DNA of 64,000 bases, taken from the NCBI GenBank assembly GCA_900542985.1, contig UQPQ01000009.1:6273-70272 (forward strand), read 5' to 3'. This document shows positions 52,335-61,496 of the stretch, in pieces. Position 1 is the stretch's first letter. Every line of letters begins with the position of its first letter. The position numbers and the translations under genes were made by a program. The notes beneath the pieces are model-generated. The model worked only from the letters and a program-made list of their open reading frames with translations. It had not been told where the DNA came from and ran no database searches. Source of the DNA: an uncultured Bacteroides sp. GTDB taxonomy: Bacteria; Bacteroidota; Bacteroidia; Bacteroidales; Bacteroidaceae.

Positions 52335-52635
52335 AGTTGTAATCTCCTATAATTAAGTTGTTTATTTTTATCTTTTCTTCCCGTAAGTCTTTCAACCTGC
52401 GGTCACTTACATGTAAGCAAAGAGTATACCAGCAAGCCTTTTTGTCAGATAGGGAAAGGAGCTATTTAACCCTTTGAAAACCTTCTTAAACTATCGCAGG
52501 CAGATATTAAACTTTTGTAAACTTTGTTTACTATTATGCGTGGAAAAAGACTGACACAGACCGACATTTTGGCATGAAACAAGGCTGGTTTAACTGAAAT
52601 TTTGTATATTTGCTGAATAAAAATAAGATAGTAGT
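52335..52635. other. intergenic region between hsp20 and the YitT gene
   Basis: 301 bp between divergent genes. The half near hsp20 should hold its promoter, but I found no clean TAnnTTTG there, so a heat-stress factor may be used. The half near the YitT gene has the box at 52605. There is no gene or repeat. Confidence 0.4.
52605..52612 (+). promoter_or_regulatory. -7 box TATATTTG for the YitT gene
   Basis: Perfect TAnnTTTG, 24 nt before the start at 52636. Confidence 0.6.
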
Positions 52636-53598
52636 ATGAAAAAGACAATCTATGCATGGGCAAGTATCCTTTTAGGATGTACCATTCTGGCCGCAGGTTT
52701 TGTATTCTTTATTAATCCCTATAATATTGTTCCGGGAGGTGTGTACGGGGCAAGTATCGTGCTGCACAACCTCTTTCCTTCCATTCAGGTCGGTACGTTC
52801 GGTTATATGTTTGATATACCCTTGCTCATCCTTTCGGTTATTTTGCTGGGAGCAAAACTGGGAACACGCACCATAGCGGCGGCACTGATTACTCCTTTGC
52901 TGATGAATATTATGTCGCGTTTTGTCTATCCTACCCAGGAAGCACTGGAACGCCTGGACCCGACACAGCTTTTGGGTGGCACAATGAATATGTCCGAGCA
53001 CCTGATGCTGACAAGTATCATTGGAGCTACGGTAATTGGAATAGGTACGGGGATTGTAATCCGCAATCAGGCTACCACAGGAGGCAGTGATATTGTTGGC
53101 ATGTTGCTTCAGAAATATTGCCACATACGTTTTTCCCGGGCAATTCTGCTGGTCGATGCTACGGTAGTATGTTTCGGGTTGTTGGTCATAGGGTTCGGAA
53201 TAGGAAGTGCCAATGATTCTACCCAGCCTTCGTGGCATTTGTCTTTTTACTCACTGATATCCATATTCGTGATTTCACGTGTCATTGCTTACGTCATCAA
53301 TGGAGAGAAAAACGACAAATTGATTTTTATTATCAGCAACAAGAATCTGCCAGAGCTTCGCCGGTATATTCTGGAGGACTTGGACCGTACAGCTACCTAT
53401 ATCAAAAGTAGTGGACTTTACACACGGGAGGATAAGGAGATGATTTTCATGGTAGTCAGTTATAAGGAAGTAGCCGGTTTGAAATTGAAGATAAAAGAGG
53501 CCGATCCGCGTGCGTTTGTGGTAGTGACCGATGCGTACGATACATTTGGAGAGGGATGGAAGCAATTGCCGTCGGCTCACGAATTGGATCCGGAATAA
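52636..53598 (+). CDS. YitT family membrane protein with DUF2179 domain
   Basis: A 320-residue protein with about six transmembrane helices in residues 1-215. The conserved 'FINPYNIVPGGVYGASIVLH' (in two parts, 'FFINPYNIVPGG' and 'VYGASIVLH') and 'NQATTGGSDIVGMLL' mark the YitT/DUF161 family. A cytoplasmic DUF2179 domain follows (about 225-310, 'DKLIFIISNKNLPEL', 'REDKEMIFMVVSYKE'). Its function is unknown; a transporter has been suggested for the family. It is monocistronic. Confidence 0.88.
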   Translation: MKKTIYAWASILLGCTILAAGFVFFINPYNIVPGGVYGASIVLHNLFPSIQVGTFGYMFDIPLLILSVILLGAKLGTRTIAAALITPLLMNIMSRFVYPTQEALERLDPTQLLGGTMNMSEHLMLTSIIGATVIGIGTGIVIRNQATTGGSDIVGMLLQKYCHIRFSRAILLVDATVVCFGLLVIGFGIGSANDSTQPSWHLSFYSLISIFVISRVIAYVINGEKNDKLIFIISNKNLPELRRYILEDLDRTATYIKSSGLYTREDKEMIFMVVSYKEVAGLKLKIKEADPRAFVVVTDAYDTFGEGWKQLPSAHELDPE

Positions 53599-53633
53599 GT
53601 CGGAGCGAGAGGGACGGAAACCTGCTGAAACAG

Positions 53634-53702
53634 CAAAGTCGTTAAAGAGAGTGTAAATGTCATGCCGACAGCATTCAATTCTCTTTAACGACTTTGTTTT
53701 TA
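53634..53702. terminator. bidirectional terminator between the YitT and acyltransferase genes
   Basis: A perfect 17-bp stem: CAAAGTCGTTAAAGAGA (53634-53650) with TCTCTTTAACGACTTTG (53680-53696), followed by TTTTT. Confidence 0.85.
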
Positions 53703-53718
53703 TCCGGAAATCCAGTGT

Positions 53719-54471
53719 TTATTGATCTGGATTCTTTACTTTGCCTTTGTATTTTTCAGGAAGATCCTTTTCTATTTCCTTGTACGATTCTTCCATCAGC
53801 ATTTTCAGATTATCGTTTCCTTTACCGATAGGGTATATCGGTTTATGGATAGTGAGTTTCATCCGATGCCAGGAAAGCAGTTTACCTGTGCGAGGCAGGA
53901 TTTCGAACGAACCGTCGATAGTCAGTGGTACTACAGGAAGCTGTAACTGGTCGGCCAGCTGGAAGGCTCCTTTTTTAAAGTCGGCCATATGTCCGGTAAA
54001 GGTTCGTGCTCCTTCAGGGAATACTACCAGCGAAGTACCTCCCTGCAACACACTTTGTGCATGTTTAATGGTTTCGTACACTTTGCGTGGACTGGATTTG
54101 TCTACAAAGATGAATCCGGCCGATTCGCATGCTTTTCCTACGAAAGGTATTTTCCGCAGACTTTTTTTCATCATCCACTTGAAGTTACGTTTCAGGAAGC
54201 CATACACCAGAAAGATGTCGAATGCTCCCTGATGGTTTGCAACGAATACATACGAAGTCTTATGGTCGATGTGTTCCCATCCGGTTACTTTTACCGGAAG
54301 CAAAAACAGATAACAGGTCAGTTGCGACCATATTTTACCGGGATAATATCCCCAGAAGTGTCCGTTTCCTAACCAGCAGCCCACCATGGTAGTCAGTGCA
54401 GTCAGGATGGTCAGCACGAGGAAAATCGGCAGTCCGATACAGATTTGATAGATAATGTATAGCAATCTCAT
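53719..54471 (-). CDS. plsC: 1-acyl-sn-glycerol-3-phosphate acyltransferase
   Basis: A 250-residue PlsC. An N-terminal membrane helix (about 4-33, 'IYQICIGLPIFLVLTIL') is followed by 'VANHQGAFDIFLVYGF' with the catalytic H-x4-D. 'FIFVDKSSPRKVYE' and 'VVFPEGARTFTGHMADFKKG' complete the acyl-CoA/acyl-ACP site, and 'VVPLTIDGSF' is motif IV. It makes phosphatidic acid at the inner membrane. It is the last gene of a five-gene minus-strand operon, 25 bp after the phosphoesterase gene. Confidence 0.9.
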   Translation of the reverse strand: MRLLYIIYQICIGLPIFLVLTILTALTTMVGCWLGNGHFWGYYPGKIWSQLTCYLFLLPVKVTGWEHIDHKTSYVFVANHQGAFDIFLVYGFLKRNFKWMMKKSLRKIPFVGKACESAGFIFVDKSSPRKVYETIKHAQSVLQGGTSLVVFPEGARTFTGHMADFKKGAFQLADQLQLPVVPLTIDGSFEILPRTGKLLSWHRMKLTIHKPIYPIGKGNDNLKMLMEESYKEIEKDLPEKYKGKVKNPDQ

Positions 54472-54496
54472 ATTCGATAATGTTTTTATGTAATGA

Positions 54497-55648
54497 TTAT
54501 TCTTTTCGTAACGTAAGAACAGTTATTTCGGGCCAGGCTCCCAAGCGCATAGGGAAGAGTACGTATCCTAATCCGATGTTGACATACAATCCCCGGTTTC
54601 CTTCCCGATATAGTCCGTTATGCTCCGGATAGAAGAAACGGGAAGCCGAAAAGCCGAAAATGCGGAATTGCATATCGTGTGTATGTCCGGCAAGCATCAG
54701 TTGGATATCTGTTTTAGGGAGTACCTCGCGTCGCCAGTGAGTCGGATCATGGCTCAGCAGTACCTTGAACATTCCCTCCGTACCTTTCATTGCTTTGGGC
54801 AGATCGCCTTTGTTCGGAAAAGGCGGATTGCCACTGTTTTCTACTCCTACAAGTGCTATCGAGTCGTTGCCGCGGTATAAGTTGACATGTTCATTCATCA
54901 GCATCTGCCATCCCATTCCGTTCTGTCTGGCTATCAAGGTATCAATATTGGCCAGTCGTTCTGCTTCACTGTTCCATTTCACATAGGTCGCATAGTCATG
55001 GTTCCCCAGCACAGAATACACGCCATCTTTGGCGTGAAGTTGGGAAAGAACCGGTATGAACTCTTCCATTTCACTGGCACGGCTGTTGACCAAATCTCCG
55101 GTAAATACAGCAAGGTCTGCCTGTTGTGCATTGCACAAGTCGATGGCACGCTGCATGGCTGTCGCATTTCCTTTCCAGCTTCCTACATGCAAGTCGGAAA
55201 TCTGTAGAATGCGGTATCCGTCGAATGCTTCAGGCAAATCGGGAGAGGAGAATGTAACCTCCCTTACCTGGAAATGTTCTTTTCCTTTGATGGCACCAAA
55301 CAGCAGATAGCCAAACAGCAGTAAGCTGGGAATGCAAAGTCCGGGGATTTCTATGGGAGAGCTTGTAAAGCGTTTCCGAAGCAATCGTACCGGCCAGGCC
55401 AGAAGGGCAAAAAATGCTTTGGGTACACTGATGCAGATTACTGTTACCAGATAAACTCCCAGATAACTGTGCAACGCTTCACCTCCGATAAGGAATGCCG
55501 CTAAAGCAGCCAGCAACAGAACAGTAGGAGTCCACCACAAGCGGTTCCAGCTTTTACGGCCAAGCGGTTTCAGGTACGTTTTATAAATGTACCAGTCTGG
55601 CAGAAGCAGTAACAAAAGGAAGAATATGGTAACTCTTAGCAGTATCAT
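54497..55648 (-). CDS. membrane-associated metallophosphoesterase
   Basis: A 383-residue protein with three to four N-terminal membrane helices (about 1-130). A calcineurin-like domain follows: 'LQISDLHVGSW' (D-x-H), 'FTGDLVNSRA', 'VLGNHDYATY', 'LLSHDPTHW' and 'LAGHTHDMQF'. The form matches YaeI/YkuE-type phosphodiesterases, some of which act on lipid phosphates. Its location next to plsC agrees with a lipid role, but the substrate is not proven. It follows the MetH activation gene by 19 bp. Confidence 0.87.
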   Translation of the reverse strand: MILLRVTIFFLLLLLLPDWYIYKTYLKPLGRKSWNRLWWTPTVLLLAALAAFLIGGEALHSYLGVYLVTVICISVPKAFFALLAWPVRLLRKRFTSSPIEIPGLCIPSLLLFGYLLFGAIKGKEHFQVREVTFSSPDLPEAFDGYRILQISDLHVGSWKGNATAMQRAIDLCNAQQADLAVFTGDLVNSRASEMEEFIPVLSQLHAKDGVYSVLGNHDYATYVKWNSEAERLANIDTLIARQNGMGWQMLMNEHVNLYRGNDSIALVGVENSGNPPFPNKGDLPKAMKGTEGMFKVLLSHDPTHWRREVLPKTDIQLMLAGHTHDMQFRIFGFSASRFFYPEHNGLYREGNRGLYVNIGLGYVLFPMRLGAWPEITVLTLRKE

Positions 55649-55667
55649 GTTTGGTTTTTATACAAGG

Positions 55668-56573
55668 TTAAGATTGTAGGTTTGCGGTCAGATATTTTCT
55701 GATTTGTCCGATGGGAATATTTCTCCGTTTTGCATAGTCTGCCAGTTGGTCTTCGTCAATTTTCCCCACGGCAAAATAACGGGAGGCCGGATGTGCAAAC
55801 ATCAGTCCGCATACCGAAGCGTGCGGTTGCATCATACCATTCTCCGTAAGACGAATACCAATTCGTTTCATGTCAATCAATTCATCAAGCAGATAGCTGA
55901 CGGATATATCGGGAAGTGAGGGATAACCCACTGCCGGACGGATACCCTGATAGTCTTCGTTGAGCAATTGTTTCATGGTAAGTTGTTCGTCTTTGGCATA
56001 TCCCCAAACTTCTTTGCGTATGGTTTCGTGTATCTTTTCGGCTGCTGCTTCTGCCAGTCGTTCGCCCAGTGTCTTGATAAGAAGATGCTTGTAGTCGTCT
56101 TCCTTGAACTCCTCTTCCATACGCTCGTCTATGGTCGTGGCAAATCCTCCCACTGTATCAGTGATACCCGATGCAAGCGGGCGTACAAAATCGCTCAGAC
56201 ACAGGAACGGGTCTTCCGGCTTAATGCGTGTCTGCTGGCGCAGCAGCGGAAAGCGTGTACCATTCAGGAGCAGATTGTCACCATCGGAATTGGCATCCAT
56301 CAGACGATATACCGCATATACCTTGAAACGTCCGTCTACTGCATTCAGCATCCGGTTGGCTTCCTTATGCAGTTGCATGGCTTCTGCAGCCTTGGCACGT
56401 TCATTCTCGGGAAAAGAAGCCAGCCATCCGGCACGGCAGGAGTCGCATCCATGAATGTCGGCAATGGCTGCAAAGCGTGGCTGGAATCCCCATGCGTGGA
56501 AAAAATAAATCCAGTTGATATATTCCGTAAGGTCGTGAATGTCGTAGGTTATTACAGTGATATCTGTCTGCAT
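55668..56573 (-). CDS. standalone methionine synthase activation domain
   Basis: A 301-residue protein equal to the C-terminal reactivation module of MetH. The AdoMet site is 'YQGIRPAVGYPSLPD', and 'FVRPLASGITDTVGGFATT', 'VWGYAKDE' and 'HPASRYFAVGKIDEDQLADYA' (read as 'HPASRYFAVGKI' and 'DEDQLADYA') match the E. coli enzyme closely. The catalytic and B12 domains are absent. It would reductively methylate cob(II)alamin on a separate MetH in trans. It is in an operon with pyrC and lipid/glycan genes, not with metH. Confidence 0.9.
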   Translation of the reverse strand: MQTDITVITYDIHDLTEYINWIYFFHAWGFQPRFAAIADIHGCDSCRAGWLASFPENERAKAAEAMQLHKEANRMLNAVDGRFKVYAVYRLMDANSDGDNLLLNGTRFPLLRQQTRIKPEDPFLCLSDFVRPLASGITDTVGGFATTIDERMEEEFKEDDYKHLLIKTLGERLAEAAAEKIHETIRKEVWGYAKDEQLTMKQLLNEDYQGIRPAVGYPSLPDISVSYLLDELIDMKRIGIRLTENGMMQPHASVCGLMFAHPASRYFAVGKIDEDQLADYAKRRNIPIGQIRKYLTANLQS

Positions 56574-56586
56574 AAATTATGATGGC

Positions 56587-57927
56587 TTATCGGTCGAACG
56601 TCAATGCTTGTCCACGGTGTGCTGTATTTACTTTTCCATTCTCGTATACAACAGTACCGTTGACGAATGTTTTCTCTACCTGTGCATGGAAACATTGTCC
56701 TTCCATCGGGCTCCATGCACATTTGCTAAGGATACACTCCGGGGTTACTGTCCATTCACTTTCCGGATTGACCAGTACCAGATCGGCCTTATAACCAGGG
56801 CGGATGTATCCACGTCCGGCTATCTGATACAGTTCGGCTGGGGCATGACACATCTTTTGTACCAGTTGTTCTACAGTGAGTACACCTTGATGTACCAGTT
56901 CGAAGATGCTGACCAATGAGAACTGTAATGTAGGCATACCGGATACAGCTTTCAAGGCTCCTCCTTCTTTTTCACGGAGCAGATGTGGGGCATGGTCGGT
57001 GCCGATGACATCGATACGGTTGGTTGTCAATGCCTGACGGAGTGCATCACGGTCGTGTGCAGTTTTGATGCTGGGATTGCATTTGATGCGTGCTCCCAAT
57101 GTTTTGTAGTCTTCATCGCAGAAGAACAGGTGCGATACGCAGGCTTCGGCTGTGATGCGTTTTTCTGCAATCGGTTTGTCTTCGAAAAGTTCCAGTTCTC
57201 TGGCAGTACTGATGTGCAGAATATGTAAGCGTGCATTTGTTTCCTTGGCCAATTGTACGGCCAGTGCAGAAGAATGATAGCAGGCTTCTTCACTGCGAAT
57301 CAGCGGGTGATAACTAATATCGAGATCTTCACCGTATTTCTCTTTATAATATTCCGTGTTCTGGCGGATGATATTCTGGTCTTCACAATGAGTCGCAATC
57401 AGCATACCTGCTTCGGAGAAAATCTTTCGCAGCGACTCCATGCGGTCTACCAGCATATTTCCTGTGCTGGCTCCCATGAACAGCTTCACTCCACATACAT
57501 GCGTCTTATCCAACTGAGCCAACTGGTCGGCATTGTTGTTGGTTGCCCCAAAGTAGAAAGAGTAGTTTACGATGCACTTGTGAGCGGCATCGGCAAACTT
57601 GGCATTCAAGGCTTCCAGCGTAGTTGTCTGTGGGTTGCAGTTGGGCATATCCATAAACGAGGTGACACCTCCGGCCGCTGCTGCCGCTGTTTCGGTCGAC
57701 ATATCTGCCTTATGCGTCAGGCCCGGATCGCGAAAGTGTACATGGTCGTCTATGACACCCGGTATCAGGTAACAGCCTTTGGCGTCGATTTCTTCGTCGC
57801 AAGCCTGTGCAGGACGTGCATCACCTGCAATTACTTTGGCTATCTGTTCTCCTTCTATTACTACAGAGCCGGCAAACTTCTTGCCTTCGTTTACAATAAT
57901 GGCGTGATGTATGAGGGTACGTTTCAT
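56587..57927 (-). CDS. pyrC: dihydroorotase
   Basis: A 446-residue class I dihydroorotase. 'DDHVHFRDPGLTHKADM' has the H-x-H metal pair. 'CGVKLFMGASTGNM' has the Lys that becomes carboxylated, and 'DVIGTDHAPHLL' the catalytic Asp. It closes carbamoyl-aspartate to dihydroorotate in pyrimidine synthesis. Its start codon overlaps the stop codon of the upstream glycosyltransferase by one base (TAATG), so translation is coupled. The MetH-activation gene follows 13 bp later. Confidence 0.93.
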   Translation of the reverse strand: MKRTLIHHAIIVNEGKKFAGSVVIEGEQIAKVIAGDARPAQACDEEIDAKGCYLIPGVIDDHVHFRDPGLTHKADMSTETAAAAAGGVTSFMDMPNCNPQTTTLEALNAKFADAAHKCIVNYSFYFGATNNNADQLAQLDKTHVCGVKLFMGASTGNMLVDRMESLRKIFSEAGMLIATHCEDQNIIRQNTEYYKEKYGEDLDISYHPLIRSEEACYHSSALAVQLAKETNARLHILHISTARELELFEDKPIAEKRITAEACVSHLFFCDEDYKTLGARIKCNPSIKTAHDRDALRQALTTNRIDVIGTDHAPHLLREKEGGALKAVSGMPTLQFSLVSIFELVHQGVLTVEQLVQKMCHAPAELYQIAGRGYIRPGYKADLVLVNPESEWTVTPECILSKCAWSPMEGQCFHAQVEKTFVNGTVVYENGKVNTAHRGQALTFDR

Positions 57928-58676
57928 TATGAATTTTTCTTTTGAGGATATTTCTTAAACCAACTGTTCCATTTCAGGCGGATGACACCGAATACGGCTT
58001 CTCCGAAAATGCTGCTGTTCATCTTGGATGTACCTAACTCGCGGTTGATGAAGATCACCGGTACTTCGATGATTTTAAATCCACACTTGTAGGCAGTAAA
58101 TTTCATTTCAATCTGGAAGGCATAGCCTTTAAAGCGTATCTTGTCCAATGGAATTGTTTCAAGCACTTCGCGACGGTAGCATTTGAATCCGGCAGTGGTG
58201 TCGTGAATGGGGATACCTGTGACGATACGTACATATTTCGAAGCAAAGTACGACATCAGCACACGGCCCATCGGCCAGTTTACTACATTTACTCCACTCA
58301 CATAACGTGAGCCGATGGCTACATCCCCTCCTTCGTCGTGGCAGGCTTTGTACAGGCGTGGCAAATCATTGGGGTTATGACTGAAATCAGCATCCATTTC
58401 GAAAATGTATGCATAATCGTGTGCAATAGCCCATTTGAATCCGGCAATATATGCGGTGCCCAAACCTTGTTTGCCTTTACGCTCTACCATGAACAGACGT
58501 TCGGGAAATTCTTTTTGCAGACGGCGGACAATATCGGCGGTTCCGTCCGGTGAGTTGTCTTCTATAATCAGAATGTGAAATACTTTTTCCAGTCCGAACA
58601 CTGCACGGATGATGTTCTCAATGTTTTCCTTTTCGTTGTAAGTAGGAATAATTACTATACTGTCGCTTGTTGCCAT
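57927..58676 (-). CDS. polyprenol monophosphomannose synthase-type glycosyltransferase
   Basis: A 249-residue GT2 enzyme of the DPM1 group. 'VIIPTYNEKENIENII' opens the fold. The DXD-like 'FEMDADFSHNPNDLP' binds the metal and GDP-sugar, and 'IPIHDTTAGFKCYRREVL' is the family's acceptor-side motif. It has no C-terminal membrane helices, so it is the soluble or peripheral type. It makes polyprenyl-phosphate-mannose for O-mannosylation or glycan assembly at the membrane. It is the first gene of the five-gene operon, with a TATATTTG box 25 nt upstream. Confidence 0.9.
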   Translation of the reverse strand: MATSDSIVIIPTYNEKENIENIIRAVFGLEKVFHILIIEDNSPDGTADIVRRLQKEFPERLFMVERKGKQGLGTAYIAGFKWAIAHDYAYIFEMDADFSHNPNDLPRLYKACHDEGGDVAIGSRYVSGVNVVNWPMGRVLMSYFASKYVRIVTGIPIHDTTAGFKCYRREVLETIPLDKIRFKGYAFQIEMKFTAYKCGFKIIEVPVIFINRELGTSKMNSSIFGEAVFGVIRLKWNSWFKKYPQKKNS

Positions 58677-58700
58677 CTTCTGTTTTTTATTTTATAGGGA

Positions 58701-58708
58701 CAAATATA
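58701..58708 (-). promoter_or_regulatory. -7 box TATATTTG for the five-gene operon
   Basis: Perfect TAnnTTTG on the minus strand, 25 nt from the start codon at 58676. Confidence 0.62.
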
Positions 58709-58729
58709 GCGATAAAACAGATATAGTCG

Positions 58730-58737
58730 TATATTTG
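58730..58737 (+). promoter_or_regulatory. -7 box TATATTTG for the alpha-galactosidase gene
   Basis: Perfect TAnnTTTG, 21 nt before the start codon. The two divergent boxes here are 21 bp apart. Confidence 0.62.
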
Positions 58738-58757
58738 CCGGAAGAAAGAGTAATACT

Positions 58758-60374
58758 ATGAAAAAAATAAGACTTATCAGCAGTTGCTGTCGGGCAGTTT
58801 GTGGGATAGGACTGGCTTTTATGCCGGTTCTTGTTCAAGCACAACAGGTAGAGACTCCGCTTATGGGATGGAGTTCGTGGAATACATATCGTGTCAATAT
58901 TAACGAGGAACTTATACGTAAACAGGCCGATGCCATGGCTGCTTCGGGACTGAAGGAGGTGGGTTACCGTTTTATCAATATAGACGATGGCTTCTTTGGC
59001 TATCGCGATGAAACGGGACGCCTGCATACACATCCGCAGCGTTTTCCCAATGGAATGAAAGGTATAGTGGATTATATTCATTCGCTGGGCTTCAAGGCAG
59101 GAACCTATTCGGATGCCGGTAGTAATACCTGTGGCTCTATCTGGGACAATGATGTGAACGGTATCAATGTAGGACTTTATGGACACGAGCGTCAGGATGC
59201 GGATCTGATGTTCAATGAATGGGGATTCGACTTTATCAAGATTGATTATTGCGGAGCCGGACAGGAGTTGGCACTGGAAGAGCAGAAGCGTTATACAGAA
59301 ATCTGTAAGGCCATTGAAGAAGTGGCCCGCCACAAAGTATCGGTTAATATTTGCCGTTGGGCTTATCCGGGTACCTGGGTGAAGGAGATAGCCCGCTCAT
59401 GGCGTATCAGTTCGGATATTACTCCAAACTGGTGGTCGGTGCGCGATATTATACGTAAGAATCTGTATCTTTCTGCTTATGCGGGAGGAGGACATTACAA
59501 CGATATGGACATGCTGGAGATAGGGCGTGGGTTGAAGCCTGAAGAAGAAGAGGTGCATTTCGGGATGTGGTGTATCATGAGTTCTCCATTGTTGATAGGG
59601 TGTGACATGACTACTATTCCGGCAGCATCATTAGAACTTCTGAAAAATAAGGAACTTATCGCCTTGAATCAAGATCCGCTAGGCCTGCAAGCCTATGTGG
59701 CTCAGCATGAGGGGAATGGATATGTACTGGTAAAAGACATTGAACAAAAGCGGGGAACAGCGCGTGCGGTGGCGCTTTATAATCCTTCGGATACGTTGTG
59801 TCATTTTTCGGTGCCTGCTTCGGTTCTCGAATTAGGAGGGAAGTTGAAAGTACGAGATTTGGTGAAGCGCCGTTCGGAAGGAACACTGAAAGGGGCACTG
59901 GTCTATACTTTGCCGGCACATAGTGTGAAGATTTTGCGGGTAGAAGGTGAAACACGTCTTGAGCCTACTGTATATGAGGCTGAATGGGCTTATCTGCCTT
60001 GCTTTAACGATTTGGCCAAGCATCCTAAAACTGTAGCTTATACTCCGGTAGAAGGTGCTTCGGAGGGTATAACGGTGAGCTACGTGGGAGGTAGTACGGA
60101 AAATTATGCTGAATGGAGTGAAGTATATAGTGAAAAGGGGGGACAATACGAAATGACTGTTTCTTATGTGCCTGGAAAATATCGTAAACTGGAAGTAGAA
60201 GTAAACGGAAAGAAGACCTTACTGACTGATTTGGAAACTGATACGGAGAAAGGGATTTCCCGAATCACCCTTCCTGTAACACTGAATGCGGGATATAATG
60301 TAGTACGTATGGGTAGTGCGTACTGCTGGGCACCGGACATCGACTGCTTTACATTGTGTCGTATTGGTAAATAA
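58758..60374 (+). CDS. GH27 alpha-galactosidase with C-terminal carbohydrate-binding-like domain
   Basis: A 538-residue exported enzyme. Signal peptide about 1-30 ('MPVLVQAQQ'). The GH27 barrel has 'TPLMGWSSWNTY' and 'FINIDDGFFGYR'. The nucleophile is Asp163 in 'FIKIDYCGAG', and the acid/base is Asp220 in 'ISSDITPNWW'. A beta-sandwich follows (about 310-395), then a CBM35/CBM6-like domain ('VYEAEWAYLP' to 'APDIDCFTL'). It releases terminal alpha-galactose, or alpha-N-acetylgalactosamine in some relatives, from plant or host glycans in the periplasm. It is monocistronic with its own promoter and terminator. Confidence 0.92.
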   Translation: MKKIRLISSCCRAVCGIGLAFMPVLVQAQQVETPLMGWSSWNTYRVNINEELIRKQADAMAASGLKEVGYRFINIDDGFFGYRDETGRLHTHPQRFPNGMKGIVDYIHSLGFKAGTYSDAGSNTCGSIWDNDVNGINVGLYGHERQDADLMFNEWGFDFIKIDYCGAGQELALEEQKRYTEICKAIEEVARHKVSVNICRWAYPGTWVKEIARSWRISSDITPNWWSVRDIIRKNLYLSAYAGGGHYNDMDMLEIGRGLKPEEEEVHFGMWCIMSSPLLIGCDMTTIPAASLELLKNKELIALNQDPLGLQAYVAQHEGNGYVLVKDIEQKRGTARAVALYNPSDTLCHFSVPASVLELGGKLKVRDLVKRRSEGTLKGALVYTLPAHSVKILRVEGETRLEPTVYEAEWAYLPCFNDLAKHPKTVAYTPVEGASEGITVSYVGGSTENYAEWSEVYSEKGGQYEMTVSYVPGKYRKLEVEVNGKKTLLTDLETDTEKGISRITLPVTLNAGYNVVRMGSAYCWAPDIDCFTLCRIGK

Positions 60375-60407
60375 TCAGAATAGGACGACGTAAGGGAAGT
60401 AACTGAT

Positions 60408-60456
60408 ACCATTCTGTATAGTTGTATTTGTTTAGCGTTACAGAATGGTTCTGTTT
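60408..60456 (+). terminator. terminator after the alpha-galactosidase gene
   Basis: ACCATTCTGTA (60408-60418) pairs with TACAGAATGGT (60439-60449), followed by TCTGTTT. Confidence 0.7.
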
Positions 60457-60767
60457 AGTGGAAACTTTTGGACTATAGATAAGAGGTAAGCAAAGTTGTT
60501 ATTTTGTTTTTTTATTGGTCGTTCTGCTGGCATTTAACTTAACACTTCTTTAGGGATGGAAGTATGTTCTTTTGGGAAATATGTAGTTTGAATTTTTAGT
60601 GTGTTAAAATGTATTTTTTTTTGTTTTTTCCTTTTAAAATTATTATCTTGGGACATGCTAGATGATAGGACATAATTTGTAAATAGTATTTGGATTGTTT
60701 TGTTCTATTTTTTTTGAAATAGAGTGTTTTGATAATGTGAGAAAGTAATTCTGTTAATACTTCATAA
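60457..60767. other. AT-rich intergenic stretch before the accessory strip
   Basis: About 310 bp, poor in G+C with several T tracts. No box matching TAnnTTTG at the usual distance, no repeat and no gene were seen. Confidence 0.4.
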
Positions 60768-61328
60768 ATGATTGGTATGGAAACTTTTAGAAAAAATGTA
60801 AGATTGTTGTTGCTTTGTTGTGCAGTGAGTTTATCTGCTTGCAATGATAATAAATATCCTGAAGGTCCGCTTCCAGGATGGGAATATGATTTTGATCCTA
60901 TTGATATTTCTATTTATGTAACCGATAGTGAAGGGACTGATTTGCTTGATCCGGCTGCTGAAAATACAATCGTCAATAATGAAATCAAGGTTCTTTACAA
61001 AGGTAAAGAGTATGCGATGCATTGGGAAACAGAAAATCCAGTTGCTTCGAGAGCAATACCGGTTATTTGGAATGGATTGCAGATTTGTAAACCTCTTTCT
61101 GGAGGTAACGGTTACTATCTGACATTTGGTGATTTCGACCGCATGGACTATTACGAGAATGAAGAGTTTGTGATAGACTGGGGGGATGGGAGTTGGAATA
61201 CTGTCTTTCATTTTTCTAATTCTTTTTGGTGGGAAAATCATGAGCCTCAAAATGTGTTCAATCTTTATGTGAATGGTGAAAAGCAGAAAGAGGGATGGGA
61301 AGAGGTTACAATAGTGAAGCCTTTTTGA
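60768..61328 (+). CDS. hypothetical lipoprotein, 186 residues
   Basis: The N-terminus 'LLLLCCAVSLSACNDNKYPE' ends in a lipobox (LSAC), so it is exported and lipidated. The rest is acidic and beta-rich, with 'FDPIDISIYVTDSEG' and 'NEEFVIDWGDGSWNTVF'. I recognise no family; it has the look of an immunoglobulin-like or calycin-like surface lipoprotein. An ATG three codons in ('METFRKN') is equally likely. It is followed by a hairpin at 61383. Confidence 0.7.
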   Translation: MIGMETFRKNVRLLLLCCAVSLSACNDNKYPEGPLPGWEYDFDPIDISIYVTDSEGTDLLDPAAENTIVNNEIKVLYKGKEYAMHWETENPVASRAIPVIWNGLQICKPLSGGNGYYLTFGDFDRMDYYENEEFVIDWGDGSWNTVFHFSNSFWWENHEPQNVFNLYVNGEKQKEGWEEVTIVKPF

Positions 61329-61382
61329 TAATAAAATTAAGTGGTGACAAATCTTTTTAGTTCGCTTTGAAGAAATTTTGTG

Positions 61383-61435
61383 CCGCCTATCAGAGGGTTG
61401 TCCGACCCTTGATAGGCGGTTATATTATTTTTATG
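61383..61435 (+). terminator. hairpin after the lipoprotein gene
   Basis: CCGCCTATCA (61383-61392) pairs with TGATAGGCGG (61410-61419), extended by an inner GGGT/ACCC pair, then a T-rich tail. Confidence 0.75.
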
Positions 61436-61496
61436 TATGGCAGTCGGTAAGCTACCGAACGGCGGCAGAAATTCTCCTGTATTTAGGGTATAAATT

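Noticed and set aside
60391..60401. GGACGACGTAA after the alpha-galactosidase gene as a fifth repeat copy
   Set aside because: Only a handful of bases match, there is no 21-bp periodicity, and the junction is not convergent.
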